Of a DNA stretch of 64,000 nucleotides, positions 1 through 7,166 are shown one piece after another (the stretch's first letter is position 1; each line of letters starts with the position of its first letter). This DNA is from Saccharomonospora piscinae (GTDB taxonomy: Bacteria > Actinomycetota > Actinomycetes > Mycobacteriales > Pseudonocardiaceae): the NCBI RefSeq assembly GCF_005862235.1, contig NZ_VCEK01000002.1, positions 768,534 through 832,533 of the forward strand. The letters run 5' to 3'. The position numbers and the translations under genes were made by a program. Below the pieces are notes generated by a model. It saw nothing but the letters and a program-made list of their open reading frames with translations, was not told the DNA's origin and ran no database searches.

Positions 1-621
1 GGTGACCGGCCACGGTGCGGTGGCGGTGCCCGCAGCCTCCATGACGTGGCTGGCGACTTGTGCGCCACCCCCGACGACCAGGCTCGCTGTGAAGGTGCGA
101 CGAGCGAATGTGCGGGTACGTGTGGTGAGTCGGTCGGAGGCGAGTAGCACCCTGAGTGCGTAGGCGGAGTAGAACTCCACGGACAGCGGTAGCACGACGG
201 CGGTGTTCACGGTGAGCCCGGACTCGATGCCCGGTAGGAGGTTGATCGGGCCGAAGCCGGTCAGTTCGCCGAGCCGGACCCAGCCACCCCAGATGGCGAC
301 AGCCGCGGCCAAGCCGATGACAGCCAGCGGCCAGGGACGGGGGAGGCGATCGCCCCGGACAGCGGGTGCAGCCTCGCGCAGTGAGGCCTGTCGACCGGTG
401 TTGTCCGGGTGTCCGTCAGCGGTTGGTTCGGTTGGCGACAGGCTGGCGGCGGTGTTGTTCTCGCTGGCTGCCAGCGTCGCCAGCGCCTTCCGGACGGCGT
501 AATCGGTGGCGCCGGTCAACCGCACCAACGCAGGGCGTCCCGGCCGTGGCCGACCAGCTTGGCGAGCTGTTTCGAGCGCTTGGCGCACCTGAACGACCAC
601 CGCATCCTCTGTCGTGGTCAC
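1..621 (-). CDS. SpdB/DUF2637-like membrane protein of conjugative element (partial)
   Basis: Open to the left edge, so only the first 207 residues are visible, with no stop in frame. Residues 1-50 are basic and contain a HTH-like segment (LTGATDYAVRKALATL). Membrane segments lie at about 98-114, 137-160 and 177-194, with the motif INLLPGIESGLTVNTAVVLP between the first two; this arrangement resembles the membrane proteins of AICEs implicated in intramycelial plasmid spread. The GTG start overlaps the stop of the upstream gene by 4 bp (GTGA) and has a GGAGG site, so the two are translationally coupled. Function is by family resemblance only. Confidence 0.7.
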   Translation of the reverse strand, partial: MTTTEDAVVVQVRQALETARQAGRPRPGRPALVRLTGATDYAVRKALATLAASENNTAASLSPTEPTADGHPDNTGRQASLREAAPAVRGDRLPRPWPLAVIGLAAAVAIWGGWVRLGELTGFGPINLLPGIESGLTVNTAVVLPLSVEFYSAYALRVLLASDRLTTRTRTFARRTFTASLVVGGGAQVASHVMEAAGTATAPWPVT

Positions 622-1340
622 CGGCGGCCTCCCTGTGACTTGCCTACCGGCGAATCGTGTCGTGGATCAGCGGTCTTCTCGCCTCTGCTAGCGAAATCCT
701 CGCTACCGGTGGTGGGGCCGTCCGTGCCGACGCTCTTGGCTGGGTGGCATCGAGGACAGCGGACCGACCTGGTTCGGTCGACATCCAGCCAGACGACACG
801 GGCGCTCACCGGGTCGGAGTCGCGGCCGTCGCACTGCCCGCAGACGGGTCCGACGGTGCCCGGCGCGGCGCGCTTGCCCGCAGGACGGCTCTTGTCACGG
901 TTAAGGACGGTTCGGGGGCAATCTCTGCCCCTCGCCGTGCGGCTCTTTGCCCCTCGTGCCTGCTGTGTTTGCCCCTCGTGCTGGTCACCAGGGGGCAAGT
1001 TCTGCCCCTCGTCGGAAGGGTTGTCCACAGGCTGCCGAATGACCAGGTCGTAGTTGTTGGGACGTCGGTCCGCTCGCTTGAGGTATACGGCGACGATCTC
1101 CTGGTCGGCTGAGCGCCGGATAAGGCCGAGTTCTTCCAAGGCGCGCAGGGCGTAGCGCACCGAGCGCTCGGAGAGCCGGGTGTAGCGCATCAGCCGATTC
1201 AGCGAGGGGAAGGCGTTGCGGCCATCCGGGTCCGCGTGGTTGGCGAGCCCGACCAGGACTATCGCCAGACTGGACGCGTCTCGGCGGTTGGTGGGGATCG
1301 GAGCGATGTTGAGCGCCCAGTTGATGGCTTCGATGCTCAC
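618..1340 (-). CDS. Replication-initiator-like winged-HTH protein of AICE
   Basis: 240 residues. The N-terminal 90 residues match the helix-turn-helix protein found next to att sites in many actinomycete integrative elements: NWALNIAPIPTNRRDASSLA, then a wHTH with LSERSVRYALRALEELGLIR. The C-terminal half is basic and poorly conserved, with a CxxC pair near residues 163-166 (CGQC) and another CPRC about 33 residues later, which could bind zinc. GTG at 1340 is chosen over the GTG one codon upstream because it overlaps the TGA of the preceding 25-aa ORF (GTGA). Likely binds element DNA and acts in replication or control; the exact role is not shown by the sequence. Confidence 0.7.
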   Translation of the reverse strand: MSIEAINWALNIAPIPTNRRDASSLAIVLVGLANHADPDGRNAFPSLNRLMRYTRLSERSVRYALRALEELGLIRRSADQEIVAVYLKRADRRPNNYDLVIRQPVDNPSDEGQNLPPGDQHEGQTQQARGAKSRTARGRDCPRTVLNRDKSRPAGKRAAPGTVGPVCGQCDGRDSDPVSARVVWLDVDRTRSVRCPRCHPAKSVGTDGPTTGSEDFASRGEKTADPRHDSPVGKSQGGRR

Positions 1341-1414
1341 CACGCCACCGCCTCGGAGAGGGCGTGCAGCGGCTGGTGGGGGAGGTCGTGCGGGCTGTGG
1401 ATGGGCGTGGTCAT
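1337..1414 (-). CDS. 25-aa small ORF heading the element operon
   Basis: ATG preceded by GGAGA at 5 nt spacing, then 25 codons (starting MTTPIHSPHDLP, ending EAVAW) and TGA that overlaps the next GTG start by 4 bp. His/Pro-rich, no recognised domain. The Shine-Dalgarno sequence and the coupled overlap make translation credible; it could be a leader peptide setting translation of the HTH gene, or a small element protein. Confidence 0.5.
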   Translation of the reverse strand: MTTPIHSPHDLPHQPLHALSEAVAW

Positions 1415-1559
1415 CGGCGTCTCCGTTCAGACGTCCCGTCTCACACCTGTCTCACGGACTGGCGGGACGGGGCTGGATGGGAGGCCTTGACCTGGACTAC
1501 CTACAGGATGCTGACCTGCGGAAACGCCCTCGATGGACGTCGCAGGAAGTTTCCTTCGC

Positions 1560-1604
1560 GACTACGGATCAGAAGGTTTGGGGTTCGAATCCCTACGGGC
1601 GCGC
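1560..1604 (+). other. Attachment site: 3' half of tRNA-Arg(ACG)
   Basis: From 1560 the sequence folds as the 3' part of a tRNA: anticodon loop CTACGGA (1562-1568, anticodon ACG), 3' anticodon stem TCAGA, 5-nt variable loop, T arm TGGGG-TTCGAAT-CCCTA (1579-1595), acceptor strand CGGGCGC (1596-1602), discriminator G. The expected 5' anticodon strand (TCTGA) is replaced by CGCGA apart from the last two bases, and no D arm or 5' acceptor strand lies upstream. It is therefore a half tRNA, the usual att core left by tyrosine-recombinase integration; the intact tRNA should be at the other end of the element. Confidence 0.8.
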
Positions 1605-1607
1605 TTC

Positions 1608-1636
1608 AACCCCAAGTCTCACGGCTTGGGGTTTTT
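1608..1636 (+). terminator. Intrinsic terminator of the tRNA-Arg locus
   Basis: AACCCCAAG (1608-1616) pairs with CTTGGGGTT (1625-1633), with an 8-nt loop, followed by a T run. It sits 4 nt beyond the tRNA acceptor end, so it belongs to the original tRNA gene and stayed on the chromosomal side. Confidence 0.8.
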
Positions 1637-1670
1637 GCGTGTGTGGTTCCGTTTCGGAAGTGACGCCGGC

Positions 1671-2120
1671 ATGATCGATGCTTCCGAGCTCGCAGAACTC
1701 ACTGCCCAAGCCGCCAGCGACGGGGTGCGGCAGCTCGTTGTCGGGGCTGTCGTGCGGGTGGATGACAAGGTCCTGTTGCTCAAGCGTCCGGCGGACGACT
1801 TCATGGGCGGGGTCTACGAGTTGCCGAGCGGCAAGGTCGAAGGTGACGAGACGCTCGACGCCGCCTTGATCCGGGAGGTCGCCGAGGAGACCGGTTTGAC
1901 GGTGACCGACACCGTCGCCTACCTGGGCAGCTTCGACTACACCTCGGGCAGCGGCAAGAAGAGCCGCCAGTTCAACTTCGCCGTCAGCGTGGCCAAGTCC
2001 GAGCCGGTTCGGTTGACCGAGCACGACTCGTACCTGTGGGCCTCGCTCGACGAACAACTCCCGGTGACGGGCGAAATCCACCAGATCGTCCAGGCCCACC
2101 GAGGGCTGCACCCGGCGTGA
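1671..2120 (+). CDS. NUDIX hydrolase
   Basis: 149 residues. A full Nudix box GKVEGDE-x7-REVAEETGL (about residues 51-73) predicts a Mg2+-dependent hydrolase of a nucleoside diphosphate linked to another moiety; the substrate cannot be named. ATG at 1671 is chosen because it has GGAAG 10 nt upstream and gives a start (MIDASEL) just before the fold; reading could extend upstream only into the tRNA half and its terminator. It is the first chromosomal gene right of the att site, and Nudix genes are frequent AICE passengers, so it could also be old element cargo. Confidence 0.85.
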   Translation: MIDASELAELTAQAASDGVRQLVVGAVVRVDDKVLLLKRPADDFMGGVYELPSGKVEGDETLDAALIREVAEETGLTVTDTVAYLGSFDYTSGSGKKSRQFNFAVSVAKSEPVRLTEHDSYLWASLDEQLPVTGEIHQIVQAHRGLHPA

Positions 2121-2253
2121 TCGGATAAGCGCCGGTCTTCACTCGCTGTCGGCGTCCGGCGATGGTGGAACCCGCAGCTGCCAGAATGTCGGATCGTGAT
2201 GTCCGACGGGGTCGGGCAGGCGCCGAACCCTTCCGCGGGAAAGAGAGCAGGGC

Positions 2254-2949
2254 GTGAACAGTTCGCACGGCTGCGTGCTCAGCGTCAACGTCGGCCGGGC
2301 CCGTGCGGTGCCCTACACGGACCACCCGAGCGACGTGACGGGCATCGACAAGCGGCCGGTGGACAGGCCGGTCCGGGTAACTCCGGCGGGGCCACCAGGC
2401 GTCGGGGGCAGCGGAGTCAGCGGTGACGCGGTGTGCGACCTGCGCTTCCACGGCGGCGACGACCGCGCCGTGTACGCCTTCGCCCGGGAAGACCTGGACG
2501 ACTGGCAGCGGGAGCTGAACCGGGTTCTGAGCAACGGTTCCTTCGGCGAGAACCTGACCGTGGTCGGTATGGACCTCCGCCACGCGCTGGTCGGAGAACG
2601 CTGGCGGGTCGGCCCCGACGTCGTCTTAGAGGTGACTGGTGGCCGTATTCCCTGCCGCACCTTCGCCGACTGGCTCGACGAGAAGGGCTGGGTACGCCGC
2701 TTCGCCCGCGCCGCGTCCCCTGGGGCAATGCTTCGCGTCATCGAGGCTGGCGACATCAGCGCGGGCGATCGCATCGCGGTCGTGCACCGCCCGGACCACG
2801 TCGTGACCGTGTCCCGCCTGTTCCGCGCGGTGACCACCGATCGGGCGATGCTGGCAGACGTACTCGTGGCCGCACCCTGGATGGAGCGCGAACAGTTGGA
2901 GATCGCCCAGCGGTACGCCGCCAAGTACTCCGCACGCACCGACGGGTAG
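2254..2949 (+). CDS. MOSC domain protein (YiiM-like)
   Basis: 231 residues, GTG start. The MOSC fold is shown by RFHGGDDRAVYAF (about residues 64-76), FGENLTVVG, and GGRIPCRTF with the conserved Cys of the family. MOSC domains bind sulfur-carrying molybdenum cofactor; stand-alone YiiM proteins act in reduction of N-hydroxylated compounds in E. coli. No molybdopterin genes are near, so this is probably a detoxification or sulfur-carrier protein. The C-terminal helix region (residues 175-231) matches the YiiM tail. Confidence 0.85.
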   Translation: MNSSHGCVLSVNVGRARAVPYTDHPSDVTGIDKRPVDRPVRVTPAGPPGVGGSGVSGDAVCDLRFHGGDDRAVYAFAREDLDDWQRELNRVLSNGSFGENLTVVGMDLRHALVGERWRVGPDVVLEVTGGRIPCRTFADWLDEKGWVRRFARAASPGAMLRVIEAGDISAGDRIAVVHRPDHVVTVSRLFRAVTTDRAMLADVLVAAPWMEREQLEIAQRYAAKYSARTDG

Positions 2950-3007
2950 CCGTTCGGCAGCGCCGAGGCGAGCACGCCGCGAAAGCCCGCAGCGATGCCA
3001 ACCGGGC

Positions 3008-3754
3008 ATGGACGCAGGGCGTCTTGTCCACATGACTGGTGACAGGGAGCTGGCGTGGCAGGGCTGTGTCAACGCTCGTGATCTGGGTGGGTTGGGGTGG
3101 CTCGCACCGGGCGCGGTGGTCCGCATGGAAGCGCCCACCTACCTGGGCGCGGCCGGATGGGCGGCGGCGTGGGCGTACGGGGTGCGCACGATCGTCGATC
3201 TACGCCATCCTACGGAGTGCGGGCTGGACCGCGCGCCACGACCGGCGGGGATGACGACCGTGCGGGTACCGCTGGACCCGGCCGGTACGCCGTTCTACGA
3301 GCAGTGGCGACACATCGACAATCTGGCCTCGCCGCTGTACTTCCCGGCCCTGCTGACAGCACATCCCGAACGTGTGATCGCCGCCGTGCGCGCCATCGCC
3401 GATGCCACCCCGGGATGCGTGGTGTTTCACTGCGCCGGCGGCAAGGACCGGACCGGGCTCCTCGCACTCGTGTTGCTCGTGGTGGCCGAAGCCGAGCCCG
3501 AAGAGATCGTCGCCGACTATCTGCTGAGTTATGACCGGATGAAGCAACGGTATGACGAACTCGGGGTTCGCGATCAGCTGGCCGCTGTGCGCGAGATCGT
3601 CGCCGGGCATGGCACCACCATCGAGGACTCGCTGACCTCGACCATCGCGTCACTGAGGATGCCCGACTTCCTCCTGGAGAACGGCCTGTCCGAGGCCGAA
3701 CTCTCCGACCTGCGCGCCCGGCTGACGACCGGCTTCGCTCTCGCCACCCGGTGA
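3008..3754 (+). CDS. Tyrosine/dual-specificity protein phosphatase
   Basis: 248 residues from the first ATG; an ATG at 3032 would give 240 and starts closer to the conserved fold, and neither has a strong ribosome site. The signature HCAGGKDRTG (C-x5-R loop) at about residue 143 carries the catalytic Cys and Arg of the bacterial tyrosine phosphatase family (Mycobacterium PtpB type). The N-terminal NARDLGGL motif is also typical. Substrate unknown. It ends directly against the stop of the convergent SDR gene with no gap. Confidence 0.85.
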   Translation: MDAGRLVHMTGDRELAWQGCVNARDLGGLGWLAPGAVVRMEAPTYLGAAGWAAAWAYGVRTIVDLRHPTECGLDRAPRPAGMTTVRVPLDPAGTPFYEQWRHIDNLASPLYFPALLTAHPERVIAAVRAIADATPGCVVFHCAGGKDRTGLLALVLLVVAEAEPEEIVADYLLSYDRMKQRYDELGVRDQLAAVREIVAGHGTTIEDSLTSTIASLRMPDFLLENGLSEAELSDLRARLTTGFALATR

Positions 3755-4492
3755 CTAGTCCTGCACGGTAGGGCGGATCGTGATGTCGCCGACTTCGACC
3801 TCACGCGGCTGCTCGATGGCGAACGCGATGGCACTGGCGACTGCCGTGGGAGGGATGGCGAACGCGTCCATCGCGTGCTGGATCCTTTCGCGCGCATGAG
3901 GATCGGCGATGGAGGACGCGAGCTCGGTGCCGACGAAGCCGGGTGAGATCGACGTGGTGCGCAGTGTCCCGTCGGTCGATTCCCGGCGTAGCCCTTCGAG
4001 CAGTGTGCCCACCGCGTTCTTGGTTCCGGCGTAGACAGCCATCGTCGGAACGATCTTGAGGCTGGCGGTCGACAGTGTGGTCACGAGATGCCCCTCGCCT
4101 TGCTCTCGGAACACCGGAAGGGCCGCGGCGATCCCGTGGAGCACGCCGCGCAGGTTCACGTCGATCATGGCGGACCAGCCGTCGACGTCGAGGTCGGCCA
4201 CAGGGCTGATCTTGCTGATGCCCGCGTTGCCGACCAGTACGTCGATCCTGCCGAAGTCGGCGACAGCGCGTTCGACGAGCCGAGTCAGGTCGGCTTGCCG
4301 GGTGACGTCGATCTGACAGGCGACCGCGCGGCCGCCCTGCTCGCGGATGTCGGCGGTGAGGCGCTCGAGTCGTTCGGTGCGGCGTGCGCCGAGGACGACG
4401 GCGGCCCCGCGCTCGGCGAGTAGGCGTGCAGTGGCCTCGCCGATGCCGCTTCTCGCTCCGGTGATGGCGACGACTTTGCCGTCGATCGACAT
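3755..4492 (-). CDS. Short-chain dehydrogenase/reductase (SDR)
   Basis: 245 residues, classical SDR length. TGARSGIG (residues 11-18) binds NAD(P), NAG at about 87, catalytic Ser in STAS and YAGTK (Tyr/Lys) follow. ATG at 4492 (MSIDGKVVAITG) is chosen because the upstream in-frame ATG would place the coding region over the operator palindromes. It is divergent from the TetR gene with two perfect palindromes between them, so TetR most likely represses it and its inducer may be the substrate. Confidence 0.9.
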   Translation of the reverse strand: MSIDGKVVAITGARSGIGEATARLLAERGAAVVLGARRTERLERLTADIREQGGRAVACQIDVTRQADLTRLVERAVADFGRIDVLVGNAGISKISPVADLDVDGWSAMIDVNLRGVLHGIAAALPVFREQGEGHLVTTLSTASLKIVPTMAVYAGTKNAVGTLLEGLRRESTDGTLRTTSISPGFVGTELASSIADPHARERIQHAMDAFAIPPTAVASAIAFAIEQPREVEVGDITIRPTVQD

Positions 4493-4513
4493 GGGAAGCC
4501 TCCGCGATAGAGT

Positions 4514-4565
4514 GGACACGTGTCCGCTTAGGGAGCGAACAGTACCGGACACGTGTCCGCTTAGG
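4514..4565. promoter_or_regulatory. Twin TetR operators
   Basis: The 12-bp perfect palindrome GGACACGTGTCC occurs at 4514-4525 and 4547-4558, each followed by GCTTAGG, so a 19-bp direct repeat is spaced 33 bp (about three helical turns). It lies between SDR and TetR start codons; the second copy is 13 bp from the TetR gene's ribosome site. Confidence 0.8.
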
Positions 4566-4578
4566 CAATGGAGGGTTG

Positions 4579-5127
4579 ATGAACGCAGCTCGGCGGCGCG
4601 CCGACGCGGCGGAGAACCGCACGCGCATCATCGGAACCGCGCGTGCCGTGATCGCGCGCTCCGGTGAGGTGAAGCTGAATGCGATCGCCAAGGAGGCGGG
4701 CGTCGGGCAGGGCACCTTGTACCGCCACTTCCCGACGCGGGAGGCGCTTCTCGCCGAGGTGTACGCCTACGACGTCGACGAGCTCGTCGCGGCGGCGCCC
4801 GCACTGCTGACTGAGTACGAACCGCTCGCCGCGTTGCGCCTGTGGTTCGACCGGGTGGCCGATTACGCGCGAGTCAAGCGGGGTGTGTTCGCCGCGGTCG
4901 AGGCGGGCGTTCAGCGTGACCTCGCAGCCAACAGCCACGGTCCGATCGGCGACGCACTGACCGCGCTGCTCGTTGCCGGAAAGGCCGATGGCACGATCCG
5001 TCCGGACGTCGACGCGCGCGACGTCATCCTGCTCATCGGCTACCTTTCGCGGCTCGACGAGGCCGAGTGGGACGCCCGCGCGCGGCACTTGCTGCGGCTT
5101 GTCGTGGACGGCCTGCGTCGCCGCTAG
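4579..5127 (+). CDS. TetR family repressor
   Basis: 182 residues. N-terminal HTH with LNAIAKEAGVGQGTLYRHFP, the TetR hallmark, then an all-helical ligand domain. ATG at 4579 follows GGAGG closely; a TTG three bases upstream is an alternative start. Predicted to bind the twin GGACACGTGTCC palindromes directly upstream and repress itself and the divergent SDR gene. Confidence 0.9.
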   Translation: MNAARRRADAAENRTRIIGTARAVIARSGEVKLNAIAKEAGVGQGTLYRHFPTREALLAEVYAYDVDELVAAAPALLTEYEPLAALRLWFDRVADYARVKRGVFAAVEAGVQRDLAANSHGPIGDALTALLVAGKADGTIRPDVDARDVILLIGYLSRLDEAEWDARARHLLRLVVDGLRRR

Positions 5128-5240
5128 CCGCTGGAAGGTCGAACGTCTCGTCGCGGGATAGGACCCGAAAACTTGTCGCGCCTGCTCGCCTCGCCCGGTA
5201 CGGTGTCGAGCCGTTCCCACGCTGAAAGTAGGTTTCGTCG

Positions 5241-5630
5241 ATGGCATGTCGTATCGGTGAGCTCGTGCTTGATTGCCGCGATCCCGAGTCTCTGGCGCGG
5301 TTCTGGTGCGAGGTGCTGGACTTCGTGGAGCTCGGTCGCGAAGAGGGCCAGGGTGGTTACGCCATCGAGATCGGGCCGCGCGAGGGGTTCGGCGGGCCGC
5401 AGCCGACGATCATTCTCCGAACCGGGGGCGAGCCCGAGCAGGGGAAGTCCCTGCTGCACATCGACGTCAACCCCACCGACCGCGATCAGGACGCCGAACT
5501 CGAACGTCTCCTGAAGCTCGGGGCACGCCCTGCCGACATCGGTCAGACCGGCGAGGAGCAGTGGCACGTGCTCGCCGACCCCGAAGGCAACGCGTTCTGC
5601 CTGCTCAAGGCCCGCCTCAACCCGCTCTGA
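5241..5630 (+). CDS. VOC (glyoxalase-like) superfamily protein
   Basis: 129 residues, the single-module size of actinobacterial VOC proteins. Begins with the usual strand (IGELVLDCRDPESLARFW) and ends with LADPEGNAFCLL, the typical second half where a metal ligand may lie. Activity unknown; such proteins include glyoxalases, antibiotic-binding and ring-cleaving enzymes. A second, diverged VOC protein is encoded at 45036. Confidence 0.8.
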   Translation: MACRIGELVLDCRDPESLARFWCEVLDFVELGREEGQGGYAIEIGPREGFGGPQPTIILRTGGEPEQGKSLLHIDVNPTDRDQDAELERLLKLGARPADIGQTGEEQWHVLADPEGNAFCLLKARLNPL

Positions 5631-5860
5631 CGGCTCGGTATCCCGGCTGGTGGTTGAGTACGCGCGGCCTACCGAGACGTCGCCGAGTCCGGTGATACGC
5701 CGTCACACCGTCGCGTGTGAACACTGCACGGTCTGCTGTGGACAGACAAAAACTCCCGTGTCGCCTGATGTGAGCACTCGGACGGCGATCAGTCGCGCCC
5801 TTCATTAGCGTCCGAAACGCAGCGCTTCGTCGCGCTGCTTTCGACGACCAAGGAGGCACC

Positions 5861-6301
5861 ATGATCCGTACTCGGCGTGTGCTGGCGAGTGCATTCCTCG
5901 CCGCCGCTGCGCTGTCCGTGAGTGCGGGGGTCGCCCAGGCGGCCCCGCCGGAAACCACGACCGCTCCGAACGAGGCTGTGCAGACCGAGCAGGCCCCGCA
6001 GCAGGTTCCGCAGCAGGAAGAGGCCGTGCAGCAGGACGAGGCCGCGCAGCCCGGGGCCGTGCAGCAGGAGGAGGCCCCGCAGCAGCAGAAGCCCGCTGAG
6101 GAGGCCCCCCAGCAGGAGGCCGAGCAGCCCGAGGCTCAGCAGCAGGAGGCCGAGCGGCCTCAGGCCGAGCAGCCGCAGCAGCAGGAGCCGCAGTTCTCGA
6201 TGACGGCGAACATGACGCCGGCCGACTTCTTCGAGATGCTGTTCTCGTCGGGCAGCCTGGAGGGCACCGTGGACTTCGGGGAGGCCCCGCTGGGCTTCTG
6301 A
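5861..6301 (+). CDS. Secreted Gln/Glu/Pro-rich low-complexity protein
   Basis: 146 residues with a strong AAGGAGG ribosome site. Residues 1-28 form a Sec signal peptide ending AQA. Residues 30-118 are almost only Q, E, A and P in loosely repeated blocks such as QQEEA and PQQEAEQPEA, predicted disordered and strongly acidic. The last 30 residues (MTPADFFEMLF...DFGEAPLGF) look folded or amphipathic. No known family. The DNA of the repeat is built from CAG/GAG codons and could expand or contract. A hairpin terminator follows the stop. Confidence 0.75.
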   Translation: MIRTRRVLASAFLAAAALSVSAGVAQAAPPETTTAPNEAVQTEQAPQQVPQQEEAVQQDEAAQPGAVQQEEAPQQQKPAEEAPQQEAEQPEAQQQEAERPQAEQPQQQEPQFSMTANMTPADFFEMLFSSGSLEGTVDFGEAPLGF

Positions 6302-6307
6302 TTCCTC

Positions 6308-6328
6308 CGGCGCCGCGCGGCGGCGCCG
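6308..6328 (+). terminator. GC hairpin after the secreted protein gene
   Basis: CGGCGCCGC (6308-6316) and GCGGCGCCG (6320-6328) pair perfectly over 9 bp with a 3-nt loop, 7 nt past the stop codon. There is no T run, as is common in actinobacteria. Confidence 0.6.
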
Positions 6329-6370
6329 AGCCTGCCTGCTCAATCCCGCGTACCTCGTGCGCGCGATTCC

Positions 6371-6407
6371 ACAGCGCCCCGCCCGAATTGCTCGGGTGGG
6401 GCGCTGT
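6371..6407. terminator. 16-bp stem hairpin upstream of LPMO gene
   Basis: ACAGCGCCCCGCCCGA (6371-6386) pairs with TCGGGTGGGGCGCTGT (6392-6407) with one mismatch and a 5-nt loop. It lies 70 bp after the preceding gene and 105 bp before the LPMO start, so it can be a second terminator or a leader structure of the LPMO transcript. Confidence 0.5.
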
Positions 6408-6512
6408 CGCCGTTGTCGGGGGTCACCCGATGGGACAAACCGGGTGGCTGGTTGTTGTTTACGGTGTTTTCCTTCCTGGTGGCCCTGTACGCCACAGAGA
6501 AGGAAGCCAACG

Positions 6513-7160
6513 GTGCTGAGAAAAGCGTTGCTCGTGTTCGTGTCCGCCGTCGTGGCCGCCACCGGAGCGCCCGCGGCCGTCGCCGTCCCGCACGGGTCGG
6601 TCGTCGACCCGCCGACCCGCAATTACGGCTGCTGGGATCGCTGGGGAGACAAGCACCTTTCACCGGCCATGAAGTCCGAGGACCCGATGTGCTGGCAGGC
6701 GTACCGGGAGAACGCCAATGCCATGTGGGACTGGAACGGTCTCTACCGTGAGGACGTCGGCGGAAAGCACCGCGAAGCGATTCCGGACGGGCAGTTGTGC
6801 AGTGGCGGCAGGACACACGACGGGCGTTACGCGGCGCTCGACCTCGTCGGGGAATGGCGTGCCGCGTATCGCAACAACCTGTTCACCATGAACGCCTACG
6901 ATTCCGCCCGGCACGGCGCCGACTATTACCACGTCTACATCACCGAGCAGGGTTTCGATCCGCTCTCCGAATCACTCGGATGGGACGATCTGGAACTGGT
7001 GAAGAAAGTGGGCAGCAAGCCGCCTGCCGAGAACACGCGCTTCACCGTGGACGCGGGCGAGCGCAGCGGCAGGCACATCGTGTACACGATCTGGCAGGCG
7101 AGCCACATGGACCAGTCGTACTACCTGTGCAGCGACGTCGTGTTCACCGGAGCCAAGTAG
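6513..7160 (+). CDS. AA10 lytic polysaccharide monooxygenase, secreted
   Basis: 215 residues from GTG (SD GAAGGAAG). After a signal peptide the mature protein should start at His27 (HGSVVDPPTRNYGCW), the first ligand of the copper histidine brace; the second is His134 in SARHGADYY. NAMWDWNGLYR and the C-terminal IWQASHMDQSYYLCSDV are typical of actinobacterial AA10 enzymes; four or more Cys can form disulfides. No carbohydrate-binding module is attached. AA10 enzymes oxidatively cleave chitin or cellulose. Odd: Pro26 precedes the His at the expected cleavage site. Convergent with the asparagine synthetase gene, 6 bp apart. Confidence 0.9.
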   Translation: MLRKALLVFVSAVVAATGAPAAVAVPHGSVVDPPTRNYGCWDRWGDKHLSPAMKSEDPMCWQAYRENANAMWDWNGLYREDVGGKHREAIPDGQLCSGGRTHDGRYAALDLVGEWRAAYRNNLFTMNAYDSARHGADYYHVYITEQGFDPLSESLGWDDLELVKKVGSKPPAENTRFTVDAGERSGRHIVYTIWQASHMDQSYYLCSDVVFTGAK

Positions 7161-7166
7161 CCAGGG

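Larger units (their letters stand above)
1..1604. mobile_element. One end of an integrated conjugative element (AICE type)
   Basis: The stretch carries a leftward three-gene operon of types typical of actinomycete integrative and conjugative elements (replication-initiator-like HTH protein followed by a small multi-pass transfer protein). It stops exactly at a sequence identical in layout to the 3' half of a tRNA-Arg(ACG). The integrase and the other attachment site must lie left of the window. Seen: gene order, overlaps, tRNA half. Inferred: the element is an AICE and integrates site-specifically at tRNA-Arg. Confidence 0.75.

Noticed and set aside
1557-1604. A complete tRNA-Arg gene
   Set aside because: The 5' acceptor strand, D arm and 5' anticodon strand are missing, so only a half is present.
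1533-1670. N-terminal extension of the NUDIX protein upstream of 1671
   Set aside because: It would translate the tRNA half and its terminator; ATG at 1671 has a ribosome site.
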